DNA from: Clostridia bacterium | GTDB lineage: Bacteria; Bacillota; Clostridia; Christensenellales; Aristaeellaceae | Length of the DNA stretch: 55,620 nt | Direction: 5' to 3' | NCBI GenBank assembly: GCA_017410455.1 | Contig: JAFQQT010000064.1 | Location: forward strand, 1-55,620 | Shown here: positions 1 to 8,978 of the stretch, piece by piece | Position numbering within the stretch: position 1 is the stretch's first letter | Layout: each line of letters opens with the position of its first letter | The notes under the pieces: model-generated | The model's database searches: none | What the model was told of the DNA's origin: nothing | What the model saw: the letters and a program-made list of their open reading frames with translations, nothing else | Position numbers and translations under genes: made by a program

Positions 1-170
1 AGGTGCAGTTTCGAGCAGATTTTCTTGCAATTCAAGGATGAAAACCGAAGGTTTACTGGAGGTAAATCGAGGTTTGAAGACGCTGAAGTGCATGAAAAGA
101 TGCCGAAAATGCATCCTGGTGAATTTAGAAACACACTCTAAGAATGAAGAATTACGCTGCGCCTGCGTTA
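1..170. other. Gene-free left edge
   Basis: No supportable gene lies here. The short open frames have no convincing ribosome binding site and match no family I recognise. A small inverted pair (TTTAC at about 52 and GTAAA at about 61) can form a weak hairpin. This stretch is downstream of the minus-strand GH120 gene, but I see no clear terminator in it. Confidence 0.5.
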
Positions 171-2144
171 TCACCAGAGCGGCCTTTCGGCTTCCTCCCT
201 GGTGGCGAAGGGGCCGGGAAGGACGGTGAGGGTGCGGTGGCTGCCGGAGTAGTCGCGGTCAAAGGTGATGGCGGAGCCGTCGGGGGACTCGAAGCGCTGC
301 TCGGGCTCAAAGGCGCAGCCCAGAATGTCGGAGTCGATCATCCCGCAGACGGCGCCGGTCAGGTATTCGAACATGTTGGTGCGCAGGACGGGCTGCTCCT
401 GCGTGCCGGTCAGCTCCAGGACAAGGCCCTCCGCCTCCGCGACGAGGGCGTTCTTCTCGTGCTTCCAGGGCTTTGCGCCCTTCAGGTACGCGTTTCCGGC
501 GGCCCAGACGGGCAGGTGGCTCTCGTGGTACCTTGCCAGCTTACCCATGTCGGGGCGGGCCACATCCATGTCGAACCAGGAGATCCACTCGTCATAGGTG
601 GGGTACTCATCGAACTGCCAGGTGCCGCAGACGCGCTCGTTCTCGTTGGGCTCGCCCCGGCGGGGATCGGGATTCCGGTCGATGCCCTGGATGAAGATAT
701 TGTTGTAGAAGCGGTTGTCGCCGTGGAGGAAGTGCATGAAGCCCGCGACCTCCGTGCGGTGACGGATGTGATAGGGGGTGTAGCGGGTGCCGGTGCCGCG
801 GCCGACGAAGGTGAAGGTGCCGGCGCAGAGGTTGTGTACCATAGCCACGCCCTGGGTGGCAAAGCGCAGGCTGACGCGGGAGAGCAGGATGTTGTTGTCG
901 ATGAGGGTGGGGCCGTGGCTGACCTCCACGAAGATGTCCTGGCTTTCCATGCCGCCCTCGGCCCAGGTGCAGAAGTCCGGGCGCTGGTTATCGTGCAGCA
1001 GATTCTGACTGATGCGGGTGCCCTGGGCCTGCCAGTCGCACCAGATGCCCATGGTGCAGTGGTGGATGTGGTTGCGGCGCATGGTGACGTCGATGGCCGC
1101 ATGCAGCTTGATGCCGCTGATCTCCGCGCCGCCCAGCTCCTGCATGTTGTTGATGTGGTGGATGTGGTTATCCTCGATCACGGAAAAGACTGCGCCCATG
1201 CGGCCCACGATGCCGGTCTGTTCGCAGTGGTGGATGTGGCAGCGGCGGACAATGTGGCTGCCCACCTTCTCCTTGAGCCACCCGTGGTACTGGCCGCGGC
1301 AGAGGGCGTCGCGCTCCATCTGCGTGGCGGACTTGACGTGCCTGACCGTCCAGTAGTGATCGTTTTCCGGATCCAGGTACTTGCCCAGGGAAATGCCGCA
1401 GCACTTGCTGTGGGAGATCTCGCAGTCCTCGATGATCCAGCCCTTGGACCAGTGGGGGCCGACCATGCCGTCCTGGAAGGCAGCGGGGGGCGCCCAGGTG
1501 GTGGCGGCCTTCTCCACCCGGAAGCCGGAGAAGGTGATGTATCCGCGCCCGGTTTCGTCGGGGAAGAAGCAGCGGCGGCGCACGTTAATTTCGATCTTCT
1601 GCGTGTTGGGGTCAACGTCGTGGAAGTTGCAGTACAGAACGGTGGCGCCGTCCTCCTGCACGGGGAACCACTTGTAGATGGAGTTGGCCGGGTCCCAGGA
1701 GGGGGTGTACACCTCGCCTGCGATGCATTCCTCCATGGTCAGTGCCTCGTACAGGGCGATGTCGTTCATGTACACGCAGCCGGTGTGGCGCACTGTGGGC
1801 GCGAAGTACCAGTCGCCGAAGGCCTCTACGACATAGGGGTTGTAGGTGCCGAAGAAGCTGTTGTCGATGCGCACCCTCCACAGGCCGTTGTCCAGCTTCG
1901 TCCAGCCGGTCACTTCCTCCGCGCCGGTGATGATCGCGCCCAGGGGCTCCACGGAGCGGTAGGTGATGCGGTTTTCCTCGGTGCCGCCGTTATGGGGGCT
2001 GACCTGCTCGCGGTAGACGCCGGGGTAGACCAGCACCTCATCGCCGGGGAGGGCAATGCGGGCGGCGTCGCTGATATGCCGGAAGGGACGGGCGGCGGAG
2101 CCGTCGCCCTCGCGGGGAGCGGCCTGGTTGACGTGATAAATCAT
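171..2144 (-). CDS. GH120-type beta-xylosidase (parallel beta-helix)
   Basis: A 657-residue protein without a signal peptide, so it probably acts in the cytoplasm on imported xylo-oligosaccharides, releasing xylose from the non-reducing end. It resembles Thermoanaerobacterium XylC, the GH120 founder, as I remember that sequence: shared blocks include NSFFG..NPY near residue 95, EINVRR near 185, PHWSKGWIIED near 230 and EISGIKLHAAID near 341. The XylC nucleophile (LDWEAQGTR) and acid/base (FVEVSHGP) correspond to Asp370 in CDWQAQGTR and Glu407 in FVEVSHGP. Here they are 37 residues apart against 23 in XylC, because of a local insertion of about 14 residues. The start has AAGGAGG eight bases upstream and a good promoter. 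It lies downstream of an oligosaccharide-type ABC transporter but behind a terminator. Substrate is inferred from the family. Confidence 0.86.
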   Translation of the reverse strand: MIYHVNQAAPREGDGSAARPFRHISDAARIALPGDEVLVYPGVYREQVSPHNGGTEENRITYRSVEPLGAIITGAEEVTGWTKLDNGLWRVRIDNSFFGTYNPYVVEAFGDWYFAPTVRHTGCVYMNDIALYEALTMEECIAGEVYTPSWDPANSIYKWFPVQEDGATVLYCNFHDVDPNTQKIEINVRRRCFFPDETGRGYITFSGFRVEKAATTWAPPAAFQDGMVGPHWSKGWIIEDCEISHSKCCGISLGKYLDPENDHYWTVRHVKSATQMERDALCRGQYHGWLKEKVGSHIVRRCHIHHCEQTGIVGRMGAVFSVIEDNHIHHINNMQELGGAEISGIKLHAAIDVTMRRNHIHHCTMGIWCDWQAQGTRISQNLLHDNQRPDFCTWAEGGMESQDIFVEVSHGPTLIDNNILLSRVSLRFATQGVAMVHNLCAGTFTFVGRGTGTRYTPYHIRHRTEVAGFMHFLHGDNRFYNNIFIQGIDRNPDPRRGEPNENERVCGTWQFDEYPTYDEWISWFDMDVARPDMGKLARYHESHLPVWAAGNAYLKGAKPWKHEKNALVAEAEGLVLELTGTQEQPVLRTNMFEYLTGAVCGMIDSDILGCAFEPEQRFESPDGSAITFDRDYSGSHRTLTVLPGPFATREEAERPLW

Positions 2145-2196
2145 GGGGAAGCCTCCTTGCGTATTCGATTGGGAACGAGCGGAACTTCATGGCTCC

Positions 2197-2225
2197 ATTA
2201 TAGCCGCTTCCGCATGGTTTGTCCA
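2197..2225 (-). promoter_or_regulatory. Promoter of the GH120 gene
   Basis: On the minus strand, TGGACA (2225-2220), a 17-base spacer and a perfect TATAAT (2202-2197) lie about 55 bases before the GH120 start. It sits just past the transporter operon's terminator, so the glycosidase can be transcribed on its own. Confidence 0.65.
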
Positions 2226-2228
2226 TAG

Positions 2229-2262
2229 AGAAAAGCGCCCGCAGACCGAAGCCATACGGGCG
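2229..2262 (-). terminator. Rho-independent terminator of the transporter operon
   Basis: Read on the minus strand, CGCCCG (2262-2257) pairs with CGGGCG (2241-2236) and is followed by GCTTTTCTC. It lies 14 bases past the stop of the last ATPase gene. Confidence 0.6.
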
Positions 2263-2275
2263 AAGGGATGACGAT

Positions 2276-3439
2276 TTACTCGTCCTGCGAGTAGTCAAAC
2301 CCGCGCAGATGTAGCTCCTCGGCGCGGTGGCAAGCCACCATGCGGCCGTCCACCTCGCGCAGCTCGGGGGCTTCCTCGCAGCAGCGCTCGGTGCAGTACT
2401 TGCAGCGGGTGTGGAAGTAGCAGCCGCTGGGCGGGTTGGCGGGGTTGGGGATCTCGCCGGTCAGCGGGATGCGGTCCATCTCGATATCCGGGTCGGCTAT
2501 GGGCACGGCGGACATCAGCGCCTCGGTGTAGGGGTGCTTCGGGCTGGCGAAGAGCTTCTCCGTTTCGCCGAACTCCACCATCCGGCCCAGGTACATCACG
2601 CCCACCTTGTCCGAGATGTGCTCCACCACGGACAGGTCGTGGCTGATGAAGATGTAGGTCAGGTTCAGCTCCTTCTGCAGGTCGCGCAGGAGGTTGATGA
2701 TCTGCGCCTGAATGGACACGTCCAGGGCGGACACGGCCTCGTCGCAGACGATCAGCAGGGGGTTGAGGATCAGCGCGCGGGCGATGCCGATGCGCTGGCG
2801 CTGGCCGCCGGAGAAGGCGTGGGGGTAGCGCATGAGGTAGGTGGTGTTCAGGCCCACCTTGGCGGCAATGTCCTTGACCAGCTTTTCGCGCTCGGCCTTG
2901 GGCATATTGGGGTAATTCGCCTTGATGGGCTCGCCGATGATGTCCAGCACCGTCATGCGGGGATCCAGCGAGGAGTAGGGATCCTGGAAGATCATCTGGA
3001 TTTCCTTGCGGATCATGCGCATGACGCGCCTGTCGTCCGCGTATTTACTGTGGAGCTCCTGCCAGCGCCGCCAGCCCACGACGTGCAGCTTCTCCTGGGG
3101 CTTGCGGGCCAGGGTGGCAAAGTTGACCACTGAGCCAGAAGAGGTGCGGTAGAGCACATCGCCCTCCGAGGCGTCGATGGCCCGGACGATGCAGCGGCCC
3201 AGGGTGGTTTTGCCGCAGCCGCTTTCGCCCACGATGCCCACCGTTTCGCCCTTGCAGACGTCAAAGCTCACGTCGGACACGGCGCGCACGCACACGCCCT
3301 TGGAGGTGAAGCGCTTGGAGATGTGGTTCACGCGCAGGAGGACGTCATCGGGCAGGTTGAGGTCCGCCGCAGCCATGAGGGGGGAAGGCCCGACCGGCTT
3401 GCAGGCCGGATCGATGGCAACGCGCTCGGTGTTGGACAT
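2276..3439 (-). CDS. ABC transporter ATPase, OppF/DppF type
   Basis: A 387-residue ATPase subunit of a family-5 (peptide/nickel/oligosaccharide) importer, acting at the inner face of the membrane. Visible motifs: Walker A GESGCGKTT (71-79), Q-loop FQD (151-153), signature FSGGQRQR (209-216), Walker B LLIVCDEAVSALD (228-240), and the C-terminal oligopeptide-transporter extension with a cysteine cluster (Cys340, 346, 349, 353). The 71 residues between Walker A and the Q-loop exceed my recollection of E. coli OppF by roughly 25. The start is the ATG at 3439, whose A is shared with the TAA stop of the upstream ATPase gene (TAATG), indicating translational coupling. A longer frame runs upstream but only overlaps that gene. 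Confidence 0.92.
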   Translation of the reverse strand: MSNTERVAIDPACKPVGPSPLMAAADLNLPDDVLLRVNHISKRFTSKGVCVRAVSDVSFDVCKGETVGIVGESGCGKTTLGRCIVRAIDASEGDVLYRTSSGSVVNFATLARKPQEKLHVVGWRRWQELHSKYADDRRVMRMIRKEIQMIFQDPYSSLDPRMTVLDIIGEPIKANYPNMPKAEREKLVKDIAAKVGLNTTYLMRYPHAFSGGQRQRIGIARALILNPLLIVCDEAVSALDVSIQAQIINLLRDLQKELNLTYIFISHDLSVVEHISDKVGVMYLGRMVEFGETEKLFASPKHPYTEALMSAVPIADPDIEMDRIPLTGEIPNPANPPSGCYFHTRCKYCTERCCEEAPELREVDGRMVACHRAEELHLRGFDYSQDE

Positions 3440-4590
3440 TACGCCTCCTCCTTTCTCTGGCAGCGGTGGCAGGCGACGCAGTGCTGGCCATCGCAGGGGG
3501 TGAGGGTCGGGGTGACCTTGTCGCACAGGCCCTCGATGCGGGCGTCGCAGCGATCGTAGAAGCCGCAGCCGGGCTGCAGGTTCAGCGCCAGGGGCACCGT
3601 GCCCTCGATGGAGAAGAGTCGGTCCTGCTTGAGGGTGCCGATCTTGTGGACGCTGCCCATCAGGCCGCGGGTGTAGGGGTGCTGCGGATTCTTGTAGATG
3701 TCGCGGGCCGGGCCGGTTTCCACGATCTTGCCCAGGTACATCACCGCCACGCGGTCGCACATCTTGGCCACCGTGCCCAGGTCGTGGGTGATGAAGAGGA
3801 TGGCCATGCCCAGTTCCTTCTGAAGGGACTGCATCAGCTCCAGGATCTGCGCCTGGATGGTCACGTCCAGAGCCGTGGTGGGCTCGTCGGCGATCAGCAG
3901 GCGGGGCTTGCACACCAGCGCCATGGCGATCAGCGCGCGCTGGAGCATGCCGCCGGAGAACTCGTGGGGGTACTGGTCGTAGCGCTTCTCCGCGTTGGCG
4001 ATGCCCACCATCTTCATCATCTCGAGGGTGATGCGTTTGCTCTCGTGCCTGTCGCGGGTGATGTGCAGCCGGGTGCACTCGTTGATCTGGTTGCCGATGG
4101 TGTACATGGGGCTGAAGGCCACCATGGGCTCCTGGAAGATCATGGAGATCTGCTTGCCGCGGATGGCACGCAGCTGGCGGATGGCTTCCTTCTTTTTGCC
4201 GGGGATGGGGCGGATGGGGTCGCCCACGCGGCGGGCGGCCTCGAAGCGGGCGATGTCGTGCACGCGCTCCTCCAGCCGCTGGGTGATGGTCCAGGGCATC
4301 AGGGGCTTCCACTTGCTCACGCGCTCCAGCGAGAGGATATCCACGGCGGGCTGCTTCACGTCGGGGCGGAAGAGGATTTCGCCGATGGAAAAGCACTTGT
4401 TGTCGTTGATGCCCAGGATGGCCTTGCTGGTGAGGGACTTGCCGCAGCCGGATTCGCCCACAAGGCCCAGGGTTTCGCCGGGGTAGATCTCAAAATCCAC
4501 GCCGCGCACGGGGGTCAGGAGACCCTCGTCCATGGGAATGCCCACGTGGAGATCGCGTACCCGGATGATGGGCTGTGTGTTCTCGCTCAT
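3439..4590 (-). CDS. ABC transporter ATPase, OppD/DppD type
   Basis: A 383-residue partner ATPase of the same importer. Motifs: Walker A GESGCGKS (45-52), Q-loop Gln153, signature FSGGMLQR (211-218), Walker B LLIADEP (231-237), and a C-terminal Cys-rich tail. About 100 residues separate Walker A from the Q-loop, far more than in classical OppD. The additional stretch is charged and includes an [16 protein letters not shown]-like helix. AAGGAGG lies about 9 bases before the ATG, and the gene begins 17 bases after the permease stop. Both ATPases carrying such insertions suggests a specific transporter subfamily rather than a sequencing error. Confidence 0.92.
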   Translation of the reverse strand: MSENTQPIIRVRDLHVGIPMDEGLLTPVRGVDFEIYPGETLGLVGESGCGKSLTSKAILGINDNKCFSIGEILFRPDVKQPAVDILSLERVSKWKPLMPWTITQRLEERVHDIARFEAARRVGDPIRPIPGKKKEAIRQLRAIRGKQISMIFQEPMVAFSPMYTIGNQINECTRLHITRDRHESKRITLEMMKMVGIANAEKRYDQYPHEFSGGMLQRALIAMALVCKPRLLIADEPTTALDVTIQAQILELMQSLQKELGMAILFITHDLGTVAKMCDRVAVMYLGKIVETGPARDIYKNPQHPYTRGLMGSVHKIGTLKQDRLFSIEGTVPLALNLQPGCGFYDRCDARIEGLCDKVTPTLTPCDGQHCVACHRCQRKEEA

Positions 4591-4607
4591 GACAGGAGCC
4601 TCCTTTC

Positions 4608-5756
4608 TTACTTGTAGGGGTCAGCGGCGTCACGCAGGCCGTCGCCCAGGAAGTTGAACGCCAGCACGGTAATGACCACGAAGATCAGCGGGATCATGCG
4701 CCAGGGGTACTGCGCCACAGATACGAGGTCCTCGGTTTCCTTCAGCAGCACGCCCCAGGAGGTGGCGGGGGCCTTCATGCCCAGGCCCAGGTAGCTCATG
4801 GACGTTTCGCCCAGGATGGAGCCGGGGATGCCCAGCGTCAGGTTGACGATCAGGTAGCTCAGGAAGCCGGGCACCAGATGGCGCACGATGATCGAGAAGT
4901 CGCTCACGCCGGCCAGGCGCGCGGCGGTGACGTAATCCTCCTGGCGGAGGGAAATGAACTTGCCGCGCACCACGCGAGCCAGACCCGTCCAGCCGATGAA
5001 GGAGAGGATGATGGTGATGTACAGGTACATCGCCGACACGGAGATGCCCGGGGGGATCGCCGCGGAGAGCGCCATCCACAGCGGGATGGAGGGGATGGCC
5101 GAGAGCACCTCGATGATGCGCTGGATGACATTGTCAACCCAGCCGCCGAAGTAGCCCGATATGCCGCCCAGGAGGATACCCAGCACGAAGCTCAGCGCCG
5201 CTGACACGAAGGGCACCGTCAGCGACACGCGGGAGCCGAAGAGGATGCGCGAGAAGATGCATCCGCCGTTGGTGTCCGCGCCGAAGATGTTGATGCGGCC
5301 GGCGGAGCTGCCGGTGCGGGGCGCGGGGTTGCCTTCCTCATCCACCAGGCCGTAGAGGTGGACATTGGTGGGGATGAAGCCGAAGAGCTTGTACTCGATG
5401 CCCTCGACGAAGAAGTCCAGGTAGTACTTCGTGGACGTATCCTCGGCGATGACGACCTTGAAGGTCTTGCGGTCGTTGGTCTTCTTCAGGGGATGGACGT
5501 AGGGGCGGCAGAGGTTGCCATCCTCGTCCGTCCAGTAGACCTTGGTGGGGGCGGTGTTCTTGTACAGGGCGGAGAACTCCTCCAGGCCGTAGGGGGCGAT
5601 GAAATCGGCGAACAGCGCGCCCAGGTAGAGGATCAGCAGGAGGACCAGGGAGAACTTGGCCAGCTTGTGCTTCTGCAGCTTGCGCCACATCAGCGTCCAC
5701 TGTGACGCCATGTAGTAGGATTCGTCGCGGGACGTCTTTTTCTTGAACAGTGCCAT
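4608..5756 (-). CDS. ABC transporter permease, OppC/DppC type
   Basis: A 382-residue integral membrane subunit with an N-terminal membrane segment (LVLLLILYLGALFADFIAP, near residues 37-55) followed by a soluble loop of roughly 110 residues containing YWTDEDGNL. The second half has the usual permease helices and the EAA-type coupling loop near 'AARLAGVSDFSIIVRHLVPG'. The large loop before the core is a feature I associate with the oligosaccharide-type relatives of Opp systems. I chose the ATG at 5756 because AAAGGAG lies just upstream and because it begins 5 bases after the preceding stop. An in-frame ATG at 5801 would overlap the upstream permease by 40 bases. Confidence 0.9.
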   Translation of the reverse strand: MALFKKKTSRDESYYMASQWTLMWRKLQKHKLAKFSLVLLLILYLGALFADFIAPYGLEEFSALYKNTAPTKVYWTDEDGNLCRPYVHPLKKTNDRKTFKVVIAEDTSTKYYLDFFVEGIEYKLFGFIPTNVHLYGLVDEEGNPAPRTGSSAGRINIFGADTNGGCIFSRILFGSRVSLTVPFVSAALSFVLGILLGGISGYFGGWVDNVIQRIIEVLSAIPSIPLWMALSAAIPPGISVSAMYLYITIILSFIGWTGLARVVRGKFISLRQEDYVTAARLAGVSDFSIIVRHLVPGFLSYLIVNLTLGIPGSILGETSMSYLGLGMKAPATSWGVLLKETEDLVSVAQYPWRMIPLIFVVITVLAFNFLGDGLRDAADPYK

Positions 5757-5761
5757 CTTCC

Positions 5762-6757
5762 TCAGCTCCTTTCCGAGAATCTGATCCGGGGATCGAGCCA
5801 TGCCAGCGCGATATCACTCAGCAGCGTACCCACCAGCACCAGCACAGCCTGGATCAGCACGATGGTGCCGGCCAGGTACATGTCCTGGGACTTGAGGGCG
5901 GTGAGCAGCACCGGGCCCTGAATGGCCAGGTTCATTACGATCGCGGAAACGGTGGAGCCGGAGAAGATCGTGCGTAGCGAGCCAGCCAGGCCGGAAACGA
6001 CCGGGTTCAGCGCCGCGCGCAGGCAGTACTTGTAGGTGATGGTCCACTCGCTGCAGCCCTTGGCGCGGGCGGTCAGGGTGTACTGGCGGGCCTGCTCATC
6101 CAGCATCTGCGCGCGCACGGTGCGGATGATGCCGCAGGTGCCGCTGGTGCCGATAACGATCAGCGGGATGGCGCAGCGGCCCAGGAACTCGGGCACATAC
6201 TCCCAGCGCATGCCGTTTTGCAGCATCTCGGTGGAGAACAGGCCCAGGTATACGTTGCCCGTCGTCACATAGATGTAATACATGATGATGATGGCGAGCA
6301 GAAAGTTAGGCGTGGCGGTGCCGATGAAGCCGAAGAAGGACCAGATATAGTCTCCGGCGGAGTACTGGTGGTTGGCACAGTAGATGCCAACGGGCAGGGA
6401 CACGCCATACTGGAAGATCAGAATGATGAAGGACACGGCCAGGGTGAGGTAGAGGCGGTCCATGATGACGGACCACACGTCGCGGCCATACTCAAAGGAG
6501 TAGCCGAAGTCACCCCGGAGGATGATGTCCTTGACCCAGTTGAAGTACTGGATGATCCAGGGGTCGTCGAGGCCGAACTGCTTGCGGAGCTCGAGGATCT
6601 CTTCTTCGGTGAAGATCTCGCCCTCAGCGGCAAGCGCGCCCACGTAGGAGTCCACGTAGTCGCCCGGGGGCAGCTGGATGATGAAGAAGATGACAAATGA
6701 GATGAGGATGATGGTGGGGATGAACATGAGGAGGCGTTTTCCGATGTATTTGCGCAT
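5762..6757 (-). CDS. ABC transporter permease, OppB/DppB type
   Basis: A 331-residue permease starting MRKYIGKRLL with an immediate membrane helix (IPTIILISFVIFFIIQLPPGD), the canonical OppB/DppB N-terminus. The conserved periplasmic loop and the EAA region (ARQYTLTARAKGCSEWTITYKYCLRAAL) are present. It pairs with the OppC-type permease to form the channel. The ATG at 6757 has AAAGGATGGGG upstream. An open frame extends 52 codons further but its translation is low-complexity and unlike permeases. The gene is separated from the binding-protein gene by about 200 bases containing a strong hairpin. Confidence 0.92.
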   Translation of the reverse strand: MRKYIGKRLLMFIPTIILISFVIFFIIQLPPGDYVDSYVGALAAEGEIFTEEEILELRKQFGLDDPWIIQYFNWVKDIILRGDFGYSFEYGRDVWSVIMDRLYLTLAVSFIILIFQYGVSLPVGIYCANHQYSAGDYIWSFFGFIGTATPNFLLAIIIMYYIYVTTGNVYLGLFSTEMLQNGMRWEYVPEFLGRCAIPLIVIGTSGTCGIIRTVRAQMLDEQARQYTLTARAKGCSEWTITYKYCLRAALNPVVSGLAGSLRTIFSGSTVSAIVMNLAIQGPVLLTALKSQDMYLAGTIVLIQAVLVLVGTLLSDIALAWLDPRIRFSERS

Positions 6758-6872
6758 GGGGCCCCCATCCTTTCCGGTGTGATTCAGTGTGGTTGCTGGC
6801 TCGGTCGTCCGGCGCCCGCCCTGCGGCGCTTCGGGTAAACCAGGTGCCGCAAGGCAGGCGTCGGGCAAAGAA

Positions 6873-6913
6873 GTGCGGGAGGCACTCCCTGTGAAGGGAA
6901 GAACCTCCCGCAC
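6873..6913 (-). terminator. Intercistronic hairpin between binding-protein and permease genes
   Basis: GTGCGGGAGG (6873-6882) pairs perfectly with CCTCCCGCAC (6904-6913), with a smaller CCCT/AGGG stem in the loop. On the minus strand it is followed by CTTCTTTG. The placement, between the binding-protein stop and the first permease, is that expected of a partial terminator or mRNA-stabilising stem that raises binding-protein output. Confidence 0.55.
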
Positions 6914-6956
6914 CCTTACATCAGGTATGTGCTGTCAATGCGCGGGGAACCGCTGA

Positions 6957-8825
6957 TTACTCGGCGATGTACCAGCACTGGCAGTGGGCGATGCCCATGT
7001 CGCGGTAGATGTCGGACCAGACGCCTTCGGCCAGGAAGTTCTGGATGCGGGCGTTCACAGCGTGGTAGGCGGGAGCGGCCTGCACGTAAGCGATGGTCCA
7101 CTGGTTGGCCTGGTGCAGCTGCAGCATCTGCAGCGCGATGGCGGTGCGGGCCTCGGTGTCGGCAGTCACGTCCAGCTGCTTCTTCAGGTCGATCAGGGTC
7201 TTCAGGTCGCCGGTGGCAGTGGTCTCGTCCATCTTGCCGTACCAGGCAACGTTGGTGGCGTAGCCGGGAACCATGGAGTTGGGCTTGAGGATGATGGAGA
7301 TGTCGCCGATGCCGGTGACGGGGAACAGCATGCACTCGATGGTGCCGGCCAGCAGATCGTTATCGATGTTGGAGCGGTCGGAATCCTTGAAGGTGCACTT
7401 GATGCCCGCAGCGCGGAAGTAGGGCTCCAGGATCTTGTAGGTCTCGGCAGCGCCGTTGTCGGCCACGGAGACGATGTTCAGCACGAAGTCGGTGCCATCG
7501 GCGAAGTCGTAGAAGCCGTCAGCGCCCATGACCAGGCCGGCAGCCTCGAAGAGTTCCTTGGCCTTGGCAACGTCGTACTCGGTCCACTGGGTGGCCCACT
7601 CCTCGGAGTAGCCCAGCTGACCCACCTGGGGAGCCGCCTGGCCACCGGCCAGCCAGCCGTCGGAGTACAGGCCCGCGAACTCTTCGCGATCCACGCAGAT
7701 GGACATGGCCTGGCGGAAGTTCTTGTCGTTGAACAGGGCGTTCAGGTGCTCGGCGGCGATGCCCAGGTTGAAGTGCAGCTGGGTGCCCACGTCGCCCCAG
7801 TCAGAGCCGGACCACTCATAGATGTTGATGGCGGTTTCGGACTCCAGGATGGTGGGGATGGATTCCATGGCGACGGTCTGGTAGTCCACGGTGCCGTCCA
7901 GCAGGAGCATCAGCTGCTGATCCACGTTGGAAACGGTGACGTAGACGATCTTGTCGATGTAGGGCAGCTGCTGGCCGGCCGCGTCGACCTTCCAGTAGTA
8001 GGGGTTACGGACGAACTCGTAGTACTCGCCCTTGACGCTGTTCTTGCCAGCCTCGGTGGACAGCACGTAGGGGTTCAGGGTGGGGATGCCCGGGTAGTTC
8101 CAGAAGTAGTACAGCATCTCCTTGCCGGCCTTGCCCACGTCGGAGAACTCAACGCCGCAGATCGCCTTGGCCTCGGCCAGCGCGGTCTCGGTGTCGCCAT
8201 CGATGACGGCCTGCACCATCTTCTCGAAGATGTGCTTGGGAGCATAGTGCCACTTCAGATCGACGGCCAGGGCCTCGATGAAGTCGTACTTGGGGGTGCC
8301 GAAGGTGACGGTGAAGGTGTAGTCATCAACCTTCTCGACCACGGCGGGATTGCCGTTGGCGTCCTTGTGGCAGTTACGAACGCCCTTGGAGTCGACCTTG
8401 TTCAGGCACACGGCGTTGTAGAACCACACGCAGTCTTCAGCGGTGAAGGGGGCGCCGTCGGACCACTTCATACCCTCGCGCAGGTAAATGGTGTAGACGG
8501 TGGCGTCCTCGTTGACGGTGAAGCCCTTGGCAACGTTGGCTTCGATGGTGCCCTGGGTGGTGAAGCGGAACAGGCCCTCTTCGATGGGCTTGCCAGCGTC
8601 CCAGTTGCCGCCGCCGGCAGAGCGGCGCAGTTCACCGCCGTAGGTGCCGATGGTCAGGTAGGCAGCGTCTTCCACCATGGGTTCGACGGGCAGGCGCTCC
8701 TCAACGGGCGGCAGACCCTTGTCGGCCCAGTAGGGGGCTTCGGTGTAGGTCGCTTCAGCAGAGGCGAAGGGGATCATGCCCACGAGCATGATCAGCGCCA
8801 GAGCCAGGGATACGAGCTTCTTCAT
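6957..8825 (-). CDS. Extracellular solute-binding protein, family 5
   Basis: A 622-residue secreted binding protein for the downstream importer. Residues 1-24 form a signal peptide ending ASA before EATYTE. There is no lipobox cysteine, unlike most Gram-positive binding proteins. The body carries the family-5 features: EGLFRFT.QGTIEANVAKGF near the N-terminus, the YTIYLREGMKWSDGAPFTAEDCVW block near 130, and FNDKNFRQAMSICVDREEF near 360. At 622 residues it is longer than E. coli DppA/OppA (about 510-520 mature), as in oligosaccharide-binding relatives. AAGGAGG lies about 9 bases before the ATG. The ligand is not determinable. Neighbouring GH120 and uronyl hydrolase genes suggest a plant-cell-wall oligosaccharide. 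Confidence 0.9.
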   Translation of the reverse strand: MKKLVSLALALIMLVGMIPFASAEATYTEAPYWADKGLPPVEERLPVEPMVEDAAYLTIGTYGGELRRSAGGGNWDAGKPIEEGLFRFTTQGTIEANVAKGFTVNEDATVYTIYLREGMKWSDGAPFTAEDCVWFYNAVCLNKVDSKGVRNCHKDANGNPAVVEKVDDYTFTVTFGTPKYDFIEALAVDLKWHYAPKHIFEKMVQAVIDGDTETALAEAKAICGVEFSDVGKAGKEMLYYFWNYPGIPTLNPYVLSTEAGKNSVKGEYYEFVRNPYYWKVDAAGQQLPYIDKIVYVTVSNVDQQLMLLLDGTVDYQTVAMESIPTILESETAINIYEWSGSDWGDVGTQLHFNLGIAAEHLNALFNDKNFRQAMSICVDREEFAGLYSDGWLAGGQAAPQVGQLGYSEEWATQWTEYDVAKAKELFEAAGLVMGADGFYDFADGTDFVLNIVSVADNGAAETYKILEPYFRAAGIKCTFKDSDRSNIDNDLLAGTIECMLFPVTGIGDISIILKPNSMVPGYATNVAWYGKMDETTATGDLKTLIDLKKQLDVTADTEARTAIALQMLQLHQANQWTIAYVQAAPAYHAVNARIQNFLAEGVWSDIYRDMGIAHCQCWYIAE

Positions 8826-8880
8826 GACAGGTTCCTCCTTGTTCTATATCATCCATGCTTGCCTGCACGGATTGATTTGG

Positions 8881-8978
8881 ATTAATTATGAATTATGAAT
8901 GATGAATTTGGTTGCCGAACCATGACGGCGGGGTGGTGCACCGCCATCTCAATTCCTGATTCATAATTCCTAATTCCC
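8881..8978. repeat. AT-rich palindromic element A
   Basis: The left arm (8881-8908, ATGAATTATGAATGATGAAT) and the right arm (8950-8978, complementary-type GATTCATAATTCCTAATTC) enclose a GGCGG...CCGCC hairpin (8927-8945). The right arm ends exactly at the stop codon (8979-8981) of the minus-strand gene upstream. It belongs to a family of similar elements in this window. Confidence 0.6.

Noticed and set aside
1-120. Possible remnant of the 188-bp element at the left edge (TTTAC/GTAAA stem, GCAGATTTTCTTGC)
   Set aside because: Only short motifs match. No continuous alignment with the core could be made by eye.
144-2228. Very long plus-strand frame opposite the GH120 gene, and similar long antisense frames opposite most genes (for example 3466-4617, 6984-8885, 8985-10751, 17309-19591, 22282-25227, 32843-35194)
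   Set aside because: High GC at third positions produces long antisense frames. Their translations are Gly/Ala/Val/His-rich, match no family, have no ribosome binding sites, and lie opposite clear genes.
3440-4396. Upstream extension of the OppF-type frame
   Set aside because: It overlaps the OppD-type gene in another phase, and its translation is Arg/Pro/His-rich nonsense. The TAATG start at 3439 fits coupling.
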